A stretch of 64,000 bases of DNA, from IMG/VR virus record IMGVR_UViG_3300044971_001477, positions 1-64,000 of that record; one strand, given 5' to 3'. Below the pieces are notes generated by a model that saw nothing but the letters and a program-made list of their open reading frames with translations, did no database searches and had not been told where the DNA came from. Shown piece by piece: positions 18,647 through 27,088 of this stretch. The stretch is from a virus. How positions within the stretch are numbered: the stretch's first letter is position 1; the number at the start of each line of letters is the position of its first letter. A program made the translations under genes and the position numbers.

Positions 18647-19543
18647 ATGTGGGATAAAAAAGGTAACATTTTTAACGATCATCATTCTCAAGTACCTGTG
18701 GTTGATGAATATGATAATTTCTATCGTATTTATTATTCCACAAGAATCGAAGGGAAAAGTAATCCGATGTTTGTTGATGTTGATAAGGAAGACCCTAATA
18801 AAATTTTAAACAAATCAAACGACCCAATCCTTAAACTTGGGGAAAAGGGTAGTTTTGATTGGGCGGGTATTATGCCAACAGAAATAGTAACGGTAGGTAA
18901 TAAGAAATTTCTTTATTATATTGGTTGGTCATTAAGAATGGATGTTCCGTATCATAACAATTTAGGGTTAGCAATAAGTGATGATAATGGTAAAACATGG
19001 GAAAAATTTTCTAAAGGACCTGTTTTAAGTACATCTTATAAAGAACCTGGTTATATCGGAACCGTAAGTATAATGATAGAAGATGGGTTATGGCGTATGT
19101 GGTATCTTTCATGTTTAGATTGGGTTGAGTCGGAATATGGTATGGAACCAACATACGATATAAAATATGCAACATCCACAAATGGAGTTGATTGGAACCC
19201 AACAGGAATAACTTGCATACCATTAGATGGTGATGAAGGTGGGATATCCGCAACAAGAGTTTTAAAAATTAATAATGAGTATCAAATGTGGTATTCAATA
19301 CGTAATAAATTAGACTATAGGGATAATATTAATAATTCATATAGAATAAAAAAATCAACATCTAAAGATGGGATTAATTGGATTAAAGATAATTCAATTG
19401 AATTAGATATTAGTGAAAATAACGAATGGGAAAATATAATGGTATGTTACCCTTATATTTTAAAAACAAAAAATAAACTTATAATGTTTTATAATGGAAA
19501 TGGATTTGGTAAAACCGGAATTGGTTACGCAGTTAAAGAATGA
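18647..19543 (+). CDS. Glycosidase-like beta-propeller protein (GH43/GH32-type fold)
   Basis: 298 residues with repeating propeller blades of the form W.MWYS...I..ATS.DG..W: examples are LAISDDNGKTWEKFS, YATSTNGVDWNPTG and KSTSKDGINWIKD, with RMWYLSCLDW and YQMWYSIRNK between. An early EYDNFYRIYYSTRI blade completes the pattern. Five-bladed propellers of this type are glycoside hydrolases or phosphorylases and related sugar-binding proteins. No secretion signal, so it acts in the cytoplasm or as part of a particle. Catalytic acids not assigned. Confidence 0.65.
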   Translation: MWDKKGNIFNDHHSQVPVVDEYDNFYRIYYSTRIEGKSNPMFVDVDKEDPNKILNKSNDPILKLGEKGSFDWAGIMPTEIVTVGNKKFLYYIGWSLRMDVPYHNNLGLAISDDNGKTWEKFSKGPVLSTSYKEPGYIGTVSIMIEDGLWRMWYLSCLDWVESEYGMEPTYDIKYATSTNGVDWNPTGITCIPLDGDEGGISATRVLKINNEYQMWYSIRNKLDYRDNINNSYRIKKSTSKDGINWIKDNSIELDISENNEWENIMVCYPYILKTKNKLIMFYNGNGFGKTGIGYAVKE

Positions 19544-20261
19544 ATTACATGAAAATGGATTTATAATAATTAAAAATTTCTTTAATAAAGAATATATTAA
19601 TAACTTACGAAATAAGGCGGAGGAAATATTTAAAATTCAATTTAATAAATACGGTTACACGGGTGATTTTACTGAAAATATGGTTAAATTATTTCAGAAC
19701 CACGAAGAAGTTTTTATTAATTGCGGCAAAATAATTCAGTCTGGATTAATAGAATTATATAAACTTCCAGTTGAAGATAAGTTATTGAGTTTGATAAATG
19801 GTTTAGGTTTATCATTCCCTAATTTATGTACTAGACCTGTATTATTTTTTAACCACCCTAAATTAGCAAAAGAAGAACACTATTATAAAACCCCACCTCA
19901 TCAGGATTGGTTATCTATGGAATCAAGTTCCGACTCAATAGTTTTATGGGTACCATTGGTAGATGTTAATAAAGAAAATGGTTCTATTCTTATTTGGCCA
20001 AAAACACATAAATTAGGTCCATTACCTTATAAATCAGTTGGTGGATTTGCATCTGTAGAAATAAGTGGAGACCACATTCAACCGGAACTTGAGATTGGGG
20101 ATATTGCAATATTTTCAACTTTTCTAATACACTCATCTGGTGATATTTTTAACAACACAATAAGATGGTCATGTCATTTTAGATATACTAATATGGTAGA
20201 TCAAGATTTTATTGATAGAGGGTTTCCTAACCCATACATTTATAAACCCACAACAAAATGA
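19494..20261 (+). CDS. Phytanoyl-CoA dioxygenase (PhyH) family Fe(II)/2-oxoglutarate oxygenase
   Basis: 255 residues. PPHQDWLSMES supplies the HxD iron ligands, FSTFLIHSSGD the distal His, and NTIRWSCHFRYTN the Arg that binds 2-oxoglutarate. In sugar clusters such enzymes hydroxylate or epimerise a glycan or amino-sugar precursor. It overlaps the preceding gene by ~50 nt; the second ATG at 19500 is also possible. The C-terminus overlaps the next glycosyltransferase start by 4 nt. Confidence 0.8.
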   Translation: MEMDLVKPELVTQLKNELHENGFIIIKNFFNKEYINNLRNKAEEIFKIQFNKYGYTGDFTENMVKLFQNHEEVFINCGKIIQSGLIELYKLPVEDKLLSLINGLGLSFPNLCTRPVLFFNHPKLAKEEHYYKTPPHQDWLSMESSSDSIVLWVPLVDVNKENGSILIWPKTHKLGPLPYKSVGGFASVEISGDHIQPELEIGDIAIFSTFLIHSSGDIFNNTIRWSCHFRYTNMVDQDFIDRGFPNPYIYKPTTK

Positions 20262-20968
20262 TTAATTTTAGTATAGTTATAACAACTTACCAAAGAAAAG
20301 ATGGTAACACCCCAAAATATTTAAAAAGAGCATTACAGAGTATATTTGATCAAGATTATCATCTATTTAAAATTTATGTGATTGGAGATAAATATGAAAA
20401 TAATGAAGAGTTTGAGTCTATTTTTAATGAATTCCCAAAGGATAAAATATATTTTGAGAATCTACCTATTGCACATGAAAGAGATAAATATACTGACAAA
20501 ACATTAATATGGAAATATGGTGGGTGTTTTGCAAATAATTATGGTATTAATAAATCAATATCAGATGGTTATGAATATGTTTGCCATTTAGATCATGATG
20601 ATGAGTGGTACCCAAATCATCTTTCATCATTAAACGATGCCATAATAAAAACAAATTCATTATGGTTATGTACTAAATCAGAATACGAACATTTTATGGA
20701 ATATCCAATGATAAATAGTGATTTGGAGTTAGTAGAATTTAATCCAACACCTGAAGGTTTAATACATTCATCAACTTGTATAAATTTTAAAAAAATACCA
20801 CTTAGACATAGAAATGTCTTTGAAGAAACAGGATTTTCAGGATTACCTGGTGATGCCGATTTATGGTATAGGATAAGAGAATATTTTAATAATAATAATT
20901 TGAAGGGTGTTTTAGTTAATAAAGTTACGTGTAAACATATTGAAGAGGGTTATGAAAAAACACATTGA
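20258..20968 (+). CDS. Glycosyltransferase family 2
   Basis: 236 residues. Begins INFSIVITTYQRKDGNTPKY, continues with ALQSIFDQDYHLFKIYVIGD and a DxD region YVCHLDHDDEWYPNH; the later GLPGDADLWYRIREYF resembles the catalytic-base ED region. A complete GT-A domain with no extra modules. It probably adds one sugar to a growing glycan; specificity cannot be read from sequence. Confidence 0.85.
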   Translation: MINFSIVITTYQRKDGNTPKYLKRALQSIFDQDYHLFKIYVIGDKYENNEEFESIFNEFPKDKIYFENLPIAHERDKYTDKTLIWKYGGCFANNYGINKSISDGYEYVCHLDHDDEWYPNHLSSLNDAIIKTNSLWLCTKSEYEHFMEYPMINSDLELVEFNPTPEGLIHSSTCINFKKIPLRHRNVFEETGFSGLPGDADLWYRIREYFNNNNLKGVLVNKVTCKHIEEGYEKTH

Positions 20969-21701
20969 TAATGTTAAACTAAAAATTGGAACTTACATAG
21001 ATAGATCTAATATTATTTCCGATATTTTTATTGACTACTACTTAAAATTTTTTAATTACAGTGAGTTTCATTTTTTAATTTTAGATAAAAATTTTGATGT
21101 GGTTTCAGATTATTTAAAAACTAAAGGGTTTTCTGAAGATTCTTTTGAAATGGTTAAGAACTCACACATAGGTGTTCCAATTTTATTAGGTAAACAAAAC
21201 TCATTTGTTGATCACTACATATCAAAAGGATTTATTACAATATATGTTGATATTGATGAGATTTTATATCACACAGATTTACGTAATTACATTATTAATA
21301 ATGATTCGGATTTTATAACACCTAAAGGTGTGGTCATAATACCCGACATAACCGAGAACATTATTAATAAAGACGATAAAATTTTAAACCAAAGGTCTTT
21401 TTGTGTTTTTGATGATGAACACCATTCAAAAGTAACCGTACTAAAAAGTTATTATACGTGGGATGGAGGAAGACATAATAAAAATGGTAATAAAATTTCA
21501 GATAATATTTTTTTAATTGATATTGGTAAATGTTGTCCTATGATTATGGTGAATAATAATATTATTAGTAATAACTTATATTCTAAATCAACAGACAGGT
21601 ATTCAATGACAGACGAAAAAAAAATAAACGATATTTTAAATGACTGGAGAAACTCCTTAACTAAATTACCTGAATATATTACAGATAGTAAATTATTTTA
21701 A
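20952..21701 (+). CDS. Putative glycosyltransferase-related protein
   Basis: 249 residues from the ATG at 20952, overlapping the preceding gene by 17 nt. The start YIDRSNIISDIFIDYYLKFF and the segment GFITIYVDIDEILYHTDLRN (a DxDE where GT-A enzymes place their metal motif) resemble glycan-synthesis proteins that handle a bound polypeptide or sugar substrate (GT92-like arrangement). Overall similarity is weak. Position between two glycosyltransferases supports a role in the same pathway. Confidence 0.5.
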   Translation: MKKHIDNVKLKIGTYIDRSNIISDIFIDYYLKFFNYSEFHFLILDKNFDVVSDYLKTKGFSEDSFEMVKNSHIGVPILLGKQNSFVDHYISKGFITIYVDIDEILYHTDLRNYIINNDSDFITPKGVVIIPDITENIINKDDKILNQRSFCVFDDEHHSKVTVLKSYYTWDGGRHNKNGNKISDNIFLIDIGKCCPMIMVNNNIISNNLYSKSTDRYSMTDEKKINDILNDWRNSLTKLPEYITDSKLF

Positions 21702-21703
21702 TA

Positions 21704-22369
21704 ATGAAAGTAACCGCACTATTATTAAATTGGAAACGACAAGAAAACATTGTTAAAGTAATTCAATCCATACGGGATCAATCAATTGATGTTGATATAT
21801 GGTTATGGAATAATAATATTGAGGATAAGACATCTTATGATGTAGATGTTCAAATTAATTCGTCAAATAATTTTAAATGTTGGCCAAGATGGTTAGTTGG
21901 ATCAATGGTTGATGAAGGTTTTATTTTTACATTAGATGACGATATAATGTTTAATAAAACAGATGTGATTGAAAATTGTTTAAAGACATATAAGACTATA
22001 GGGAAAAATAGGACATTCCCAATAATTGGTTATTCGGGTGTCGTTTTAAATAAGGAAAAAGATTATTGGGAATCAAAACACATAAATAAACCCTATGATG
22101 ATACCGATGTTATAGTTGATGTTATTAAAGGTAGATTTATGTTTATGGATAGTAAAATTTTAAAAAATGTTTTATTAGAGAATGAACCCACTTGTGAAGA
22201 TATAAAAATATCTTCCTATTCAAATTACAAGATTATCCCATCTTTAATATCAAATGGATTAATCAACTTGGATGAGGGTCGTGAAGCATTACACTCAAGT
22301 TTAGAACAAAGAAAAAAAAGAACTGAGGCAACCAAAAAGTATTTTATTAAAACCTTAAAATATAGTTAA
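21704..22369 (+). CDS. Glycosyltransferase (GT-A, GT2/GT64-like)
   Basis: 221 residues. Begins KVTALLLNWKRQENIVKVIQ and holds IFTLDDDIMFNK, a clear DxD motif. The central FPIIGYSGVVLNKEKDYWES and a CEDIKISSYS segment match small GT64-like or GT2 enzymes. Last gene of the uninterrupted glycan cassette; a ~50 nt gap carrying a late-type element separates it from phoH. Confidence 0.75.
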   Translation: MKVTALLLNWKRQENIVKVIQSIRDQSIDVDIWLWNNNIEDKTSYDVDVQINSSNNFKCWPRWLVGSMVDEGFIFTLDDDIMFNKTDVIENCLKTYKTIGKNRTFPIIGYSGVVLNKEKDYWESKHINKPYDDTDVIVDVIKGRFMFMDSKILKNVLLENEPTCEDIKISSYSNYKIIPSLISNGLINLDEGREALHSSLEQRKKRTEATKKYFIKTLKYS

Positions 22370-22377
22370 TTATTTAT

Positions 22378-22387
22378 TATTTATAAG
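22378..22387 (+). promoter_or_regulatory. Putative late promoter element (TATTTATAAG)
   Basis: Rightward copy 32 nt upstream of the phoH-like start. It begins a new transcription unit after the glycan cassette. Confidence 0.5.
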
Positions 22388-22419
22388 TTGGTTTTATATT
22401 TAAGTTAAATAAAAAACTT

Positions 22420-23166
22420 ATGGCAATTAGAAAAAAACCAATTTTAAAAGACGATACAACGTCAACTACTCAACCACAAATTTCAAGAAAAGAGTTAATT
22501 AACTCTGTAATCAAAAGAAAACAAAAAAGTAAATTTTTATCAGAAAATCAAAAAGACTATTATGATATTTTAATTAATAATCAAATTACAATTTGTTCAG
22601 GACCGGCAGGTGTTGGTAAAAGTTATATTTCAATGAAGGCAGCGGTAGATTTATTAATAGATCCAAACAATTCATACGAAAAAATTATTATTGTTAGACC
22701 TGCGGTTGAGGCTGAAGAAAAGTTAGGATCCCTTCCGGGAAATTTAGAAGAAAAATTAGATCCTTATATTTTCCCATCTTATTACTTACTTAATAAAATA
22801 ATTGGTAAAGAGGCAAGAGAGAAGTTAAAAGAGTATGAGGTAATTGAAGTTTTTGCTTTGGCTTATATGAGAGGAATGAATATTGATAATTCAATTTTAA
22901 TTTTTGAGGAGGGTCAGAACTCAACCCCAAATCAAATGAAATTATTATTAACAAGAATTGGATACAATAGTAAATTTTTTATATCAGGTGATTTAGAACA
23001 AACAGATAGATATAAAGACAAAAAACAATCAGGTCTTTACGATGCATTACAAAGATTCAGTGGTATACCAGATATTGGTATTTATGACTTTAAAAATGCC
23101 AAAAATGTTAGAAACCCATTAATTAGTGAAATATTAGTTAAGTACAATGAAGAAAATAGGGATTGA
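22420..23166 (+). CDS. phoH: PhoH-like ATPase
   Basis: 248 residues. Walker A CSGPAGVGKSYI (about 59-70), then IIIVRPAVEAEEKLGSLPGN, characteristic of PhoH, and a Walker B region ILIFEEGQNSTPNQMK where the common DEAQN is EEGQN. ISGDLEQTDR closes the domain. PhoH proteins are very common in marine and large phages; the activity is RNA/NTP-related (helicase or ribonuclease-linked) and not settled. Overlaps the next gene by 20 nt. Confidence 0.9.
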   Translation: MAIRKKPILKDDTTSTTQPQISRKELINSVIKRKQKSKFLSENQKDYYDILINNQITICSGPAGVGKSYISMKAAVDLLIDPNNSYEKIIIVRPAVEAEEKLGSLPGNLEEKLDPYIFPSYYLLNKIIGKEAREKLKEYEVIEVFALAYMRGMNIDNSILIFEEGQNSTPNQMKLLLTRIGYNSKFFISGDLEQTDRYKDKKQSGLYDALQRFSGIPDIGIYDFKNAKNVRNPLISEILVKYNEENRD

Positions 23167-23824
23167 GATTAATGGTGTTTTAAGAGACACAATTAGTAAA
23201 TTTACTGAATTATATGAAAAACATTTAGTTGATAGTCATTTGAATGAGTCGGCGGATAAAACATATGAAATTGAATTTTCAGGTGATACAGATGAGGTTA
23301 TTGAATTTAATGAAACCATAGAGGTTAATAATTTTGAATATAAAGTTTTAAGTCCTGTTACATCATTAGATTTAGGATCACATTTTTCATTTCCATCTAA
23401 AGATGATTTATATTCATTTATGTATGAAGAATACACAATGGAGTTATTTGGTCATGCGCCATCAACAGAGATGTTATCATTTAATATATTAAACGATATT
23501 TACTATAACTTAAGAGATACTTATGACTTAATGATTGTTTCTGATGAAATAGGTAGATCTAAACCATCGTCACTTTTTTTCTTATCTAAATTTGGTTGTT
23601 TAGTGGAAAAAGTATTTTTCTATAGTGAAATAACAAAAAATGATATGTTAAATGAGGTAGACATTTTACTTACGGCTAATCCTGACCTACTATTAAATAA
23701 ACCTGATAATAAAATCATTATAAAATTTATTACAGATTATAATAAAAACATCAAATCAGAATACGAAATTTCTTCTTTATCTGATTTGGAATTAACTATT
23801 AAAAAAATAGAAGAGAATGTTTAA
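23147..23824 (+). CDS. HAD-like protein with altered catalytic motif
   Basis: 225 residues. The first residues KKIGIEINGVLRDTISKF align with the phage HAD-type signature usually written IGIDLDGVLRDT, but both aspartates that form the nucleophile motif are replaced (Glu and Asn). A later YDLMIVSDEIGRSKPSSLFF matches the HAD motif II region and VDILLTANPDLL the motif IV region. The fold is therefore likely kept while phosphatase chemistry is probably lost. Overlaps both neighbours by a few bases. Confidence 0.6.
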   Translation: MKKIGIEINGVLRDTISKFTELYEKHLVDSHLNESADKTYEIEFSGDTDEVIEFNETIEVNNFEYKVLSPVTSLDLGSHFSFPSKDDLYSFMYEEYTMELFGHAPSTEMLSFNILNDIYYNLRDTYDLMIVSDEIGRSKPSSLFFLSKFGCLVEKVFFYSEITKNDMLNEVDILLTANPDLLLNKPDNKIIIKFITDYNKNIKSEYEISSLSDLELTIKKIEENV

Positions 23825-24071
23825 TGTGTTTGGAGAAAACTATTATATTGATTTAGATAAATTAGAGGACTTTGTCCAGTATAGTGGTACAAGTGGTGAA
23901 ACTCAAATCCACGTAGTAAAATATGAGTCAGTTAAAGCAATGGTTGATACTATTTTAACCGAAATAGGAGAAGTTGATGAAAATTTAGGTATGAAAAATA
24001 ATGACGTTACTATTCCCTTTAAAATTGCCTTTAATACACTTTTAATGAAAAAAATAATAAATAAAATATAA
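23817..24071 (+). CDS. Hypothetical small protein
   Basis: 84 residues (MFNVFGENYYIDLDKLEDFV...). The start overlaps the HAD-like gene by 8 nt and the stop is 3 nt before the next glycosyltransferase. No domain recognised. The C-terminus is basic (LLMKKIINKI). Similar small proteins follow HAD-like genes in some large phages, but a role cannot be stated. Confidence 0.55.
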   Translation: MFNVFGENYYIDLDKLEDFVQYSGTSGETQIHVVKYESVKAMVDTILTEIGEVDENLGMKNNDVTIPFKIAFNTLLMKKIINKI

Positions 24072-24074
24072 AAC

Positions 24075-25136
24075 ATGAACCAAGAACAAATTTTAAAACT
24101 AGAAGAATCCATTCAGAAAATGAGGGATAAGAAGTCAAGAATTTATTTTATAGTACAGGACACTAAAGGAAATGCAAAAGCGTCAATACGTTACATTTAC
24201 GAAATGGCTATGTCACTAAAAAATAATGGATTTAATGCCATAATACTACATGAAACCCCTGAATACTTTGGTGTTACAGATTGGTTAGGTGAGGAATATA
24301 TGACAAATTTAGATCACAAATCTATTGAAGGAACTAATTTAGAAATCTCACCTGAAGATTTAATTGTTATTCCAGAAATTTACGGATTCATAATGGATCA
24401 AATAACTAAACTACCTTGTGGTAAAATTGTGTTATCACAATCATACGATTACATTTTTGAAACGTTACAACCTGGACAAACTTGGACTCAACTTGGATTT
24501 CATAAATGTATTACAACATCAGAAAAACAAAAAGAATATATTTCGTCAACAATGAGGAGTGTCTCAGTTGATGTTATTGAACCAACAATTTCTGAAGTTT
24601 TTGAAAAACAAAAATTTCCACCTAAAACAATTATTGGTGTACACACAAGAGATCACAGAGATACGGTAAATTTAATTAAAACTTTTTACACTAAATTTCC
24701 ACAATACAGATGGATTACATTTAGAGATTTAAGAGGGTTATCTCAAGTTGAGTTTACAAACGCAATGAAAGAAAGTTTTGCATCCGTATGGATTGATAAT
24801 ATTAGTTCATTTGGTACATTCCCACTTGAATCTATGAAGATGGGAATACCTGTTATTGGATTAGTACCTAATATTACACCTGAATGGATGAATGAAGAAA
24901 ATGGTATTTGGATCAATAACCAAAATATGATTGTTGATGTTATTGCTGATTTTATACAAAATTGGTTAGAGGACAATCTTAACCCTAAATTATACGAAGA
25001 AATGGACATAACCATTAATAAACTTTCAACCAAAGAAAAATTTGAATCGGAAGTTGTTGAATTATTTGCAAAAATGATCGACGCAAGAGCAAATTCTTTT
25101 GAGGCTCAATTATCTAAACTTGAAACAACTGAATAA
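24075..25136 (+). CDS. Glycosyltransferase-like protein, GT-B fold
   Basis: 353 residues. The N-terminal half (RIYFIVQDTKGNAKASIRYI, then EMAMSLKNNGFNAIILHETP) is like the acceptor domain of GT4 enzymes. The C-terminal half has IIGVHTRDHRDTVNLIKTFY and a donor-site segment SSFGTFPLESMKMGIPVIGL, where the E in PLESM corresponds to the conserved GT4 glutamate. Probably a cytoplasmic glycosyltransferase acting with the next gene, 1 nt downstream. Confidence 0.75.
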   Translation: MNQEQILKLEESIQKMRDKKSRIYFIVQDTKGNAKASIRYIYEMAMSLKNNGFNAIILHETPEYFGVTDWLGEEYMTNLDHKSIEGTNLEISPEDLIVIPEIYGFIMDQITKLPCGKIVLSQSYDYIFETLQPGQTWTQLGFHKCITTSEKQKEYISSTMRSVSVDVIEPTISEVFEKQKFPPKTIIGVHTRDHRDTVNLIKTFYTKFPQYRWITFRDLRGLSQVEFTNAMKESFASVWIDNISSFGTFPLESMKMGIPVIGLVPNITPEWMNEENGIWINNQNMIVDVIADFIQNWLEDNLNPKLYEEMDITINKLSTKEKFESEVVELFAKMIDARANSFEAQLSKLETTE

Positions 25137-25137
25137 T

Positions 25138-25944
25138 ATGGAAAATAATAAAACAATCTCGGTAATATTACCAATTAAAACTGCTAGGTCCGCAGACTTT
25201 GAGGACTTCTTTGATAGATGTATCAAATCAATTAAAAACCAAGGCGAAACTGTAAGTGAATTGGTTATTGTTTATTGTGATGATTCTCTTTTGGAGACAC
25301 ACATTAACTCTTATGATTTTGATGGATTAAACGTTAAACTTGAAGTGTGGAAAGACGAACCTAATTTTGCTAACCAAGTCAATAGAGGTGTTGAAATATC
25401 AACTTCTAATTGGGTTTCATTAATTGAGTTTGATGATGAGTATTCAAACATATGGTTTAAAAACTCACAAAAATATATGGATATCTATAAAGATATTGAA
25501 GCATTTTTACCAATTGTTGTTGATGTTAATGATAAAGGAGTATTTGTAGGATTTACAAATGAAGCAACATTCGCAGCAAACTTCACACAAGAACTTGGTT
25601 ATTTAACTAACGAAACATTACAAATGTATCAAAATTTCCAAATTGCTGGAATGGTTATTAAAAAAGAAACTTTCTTAGAATTTGGTAAATTTAAATCAAA
25701 CATTAAATTAACATTTGGTTATGAGTTCTTTTTACGTATGACTCACGCATCTGTTAAATTTTTAACAATCCCTAAAATCGGATATAAACATATGAACTTA
25801 AGAGAAGGATCTATTTTTTGGAACTACAAAAATGGTGAAGACAGATTAAGTGAAGATGAGGCTAAATTTTGGATTGAGGCGGCCAAGAAAGAATATTTCT
25901 ACACCGCACAAAGGGACATAAAATATGAACCACAAGAAATTTGA
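25138..25944 (+). CDS. Glycosyltransferase family 2
   Basis: 268 residues from the ATG at 25138; an upstream in-frame start lies inside the previous gene. Begins ISVILPIKTARSADFEDFFD; the DxD-equivalent is SLIEFDDEYSNIW. FAANFTQELGYL and AGMVIKKETFLEFGKF lie in the second half. The stop overlaps the sigma-factor ATG (TGATG). Confidence 0.8.
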   Translation: MENNKTISVILPIKTARSADFEDFFDRCIKSIKNQGETVSELVIVYCDDSLLETHINSYDFDGLNVKLEVWKDEPNFANQVNRGVEISTSNWVSLIEFDDEYSNIWFKNSQKYMDIYKDIEAFLPIVVDVNDKGVFVGFTNEATFAANFTQELGYLTNETLQMYQNFQIAGMVIKKETFLEFGKFKSNIKLTFGYEFFLRMTHASVKFLTIPKIGYKHMNLREGSIFWNYKNGEDRLSEDEAKFWIEAAKKEYFYTAQRDIKYEPQEI

Positions 25945-26693
25945 TGTCCGAAAATGGTAATTTATCAAACGAAGAAATTGAAAAGAAAAAGAAGGGAAGA
26001 AAGCCCACAGTAAATAATTATTTTGACGTAAGAGAAGAAGATGCGGTTAGGGCCTACCTAATCGCAGAATCTTTTGACGAAAAGAACAAAATTTATAATG
26101 AGTTTTTAAAACACCCCTTAGATAAAATGATATCGTCAATTATTAGACGATATAAATTATACAGAAAAGACATGGACTTTGAGGAGATCCACATGGATAC
26201 TCATTCATTTTTAATGACTAAAATAGACAAGTTTAAGCCAGCTAAAGAGAAAAAGGCTTATTCTTATTTTGGAACTATCTGTAAAAATTATCTTATGGGG
26301 CAAATTTTAAAAGACCAAAAAGAAATGAATAGAAAAATATCTTATGAAGATATTTCGGGTGATGTTCATAATATGCCAGATATGATTTATTATATTGATA
26401 ATGACGATGTAAGTTCTGAAGAAATTATAAAAAAATTCCTTAATGAACTTAAAGATAATATGAATGAACCAAATATATCTGAACAAGAATTAAAATTGGG
26501 AGAAGCTTTGACTGACATTTTTACAAATTATGGTGAAATTTTCCAAGAAACATCAAATAATAATAAGTTCAATAAGAACATTATCCTGTTTGAATTAAGG
26601 GAAATGACCAATTTAAGTACAAAAGAAATACGTAATTCATTAAAAAGATATAAAAAAATATACTTTCATATCGTAAATGAATTATTAAAATAG
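25944..26693 (+). CDS. Late sigma factor, T4 gp55-like
   Basis: 249 residues from the ATG at 25944, which overlaps the previous TGA. The centre (FLKHPLDKMISSIIRRYKLY, then FEEIHMDTHSFLMTKIDKFK and KKAYSYFGTICKNYLMGQIL) is the sigma-70 region 2 pattern: the Fxxx...A.sYF.ti..N. signature of gp55-like late sigma factors that bind core RNA polymerase. T4 gp55 is 185 residues; this one has extra N- and C-terminal parts, the C-terminus ending in a possible helix-turn-helix (NLSTKEIRNSLKRYKKIYF). It is the obvious candidate to read the TATTTAT element seen before the virion genes. Confidence 0.8.
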   Translation: MSENGNLSNEEIEKKKKGRKPTVNNYFDVREEDAVRAYLIAESFDEKNKIYNEFLKHPLDKMISSIIRRYKLYRKDMDFEEIHMDTHSFLMTKIDKFKPAKEKKAYSYFGTICKNYLMGQILKDQKEMNRKISYEDISGDVHNMPDMIYYIDNDDVSSEEIIKKFLNELKDNMNEPNISEQELKLGEALTDIFTNYGEIFQETSNNNKFNKNIILFELREMTNLSTKEIRNSLKRYKKIYFHIVNELLK

Positions 26694-26702
26694 AATAAAA
26701 AA

Positions 26703-26711
26703 TACTTATAG
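26703..26711 (+). promoter_or_regulatory. Putative late promoter element (TACTTATAG)
   Basis: Variant of TATTTATAG ending 2 nt before the ATG at 26714. It opens the tail gene series. Confidence 0.4.
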
Positions 26712-26713
26712 AT

Positions 26714-27088
26714 ATGGGAAGGCCAACAAAAAAAGAAATTAATCTAACTAAGGAATCAATGTTATCTTTAATGCAAGAGATTTATAATGAACTTGTTGAA
26801 CAAAGAAATACCGCAATTAGAATACAAAACAAGATGTTAACAATGATGAAAGAACCAGAAGATATGACTCTTATTGGTCCTGTTATTGAAAAACAACAAA
26901 AGATTATTAATGATTGTGTTGAGAAAAAACTATCGTTATCAAAACTACAAGCTCAAATTTGGCAAAAATCTCAGGAAAAACAAGAAGATAATTTTACTTT
27001 GTCAGATTTGGATCTTGATGATGACACATTTAAAAGTTTAATTGATAAAGACACCTCAACAGATAATAGTTACAAACTGAATAAATAA
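26714..27088 (+). CDS. Hypothetical helical protein
   Basis: 124 residues, almost entirely helix-forming and charged (MGRPTKKEINLTKESMLSLM..., then RNTAIRIQNKMLTMMKEPED), likely a coiled-coil. The size and opening are reminiscent of small chaperone or small terminase-type proteins, but that is not enough to name it. First gene of the tail module; its stop overlaps the next start. Confidence 0.55.
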   Translation: MGRPTKKEINLTKESMLSLMQEIYNELVEQRNTAIRIQNKMLTMMKEPEDMTLIGPVIEKQQKIINDCVEKKLSLSKLQAQIWQKSQEKQEDNFTLSDLDLDDDTFKSLIDKDTSTDNSYKLNK

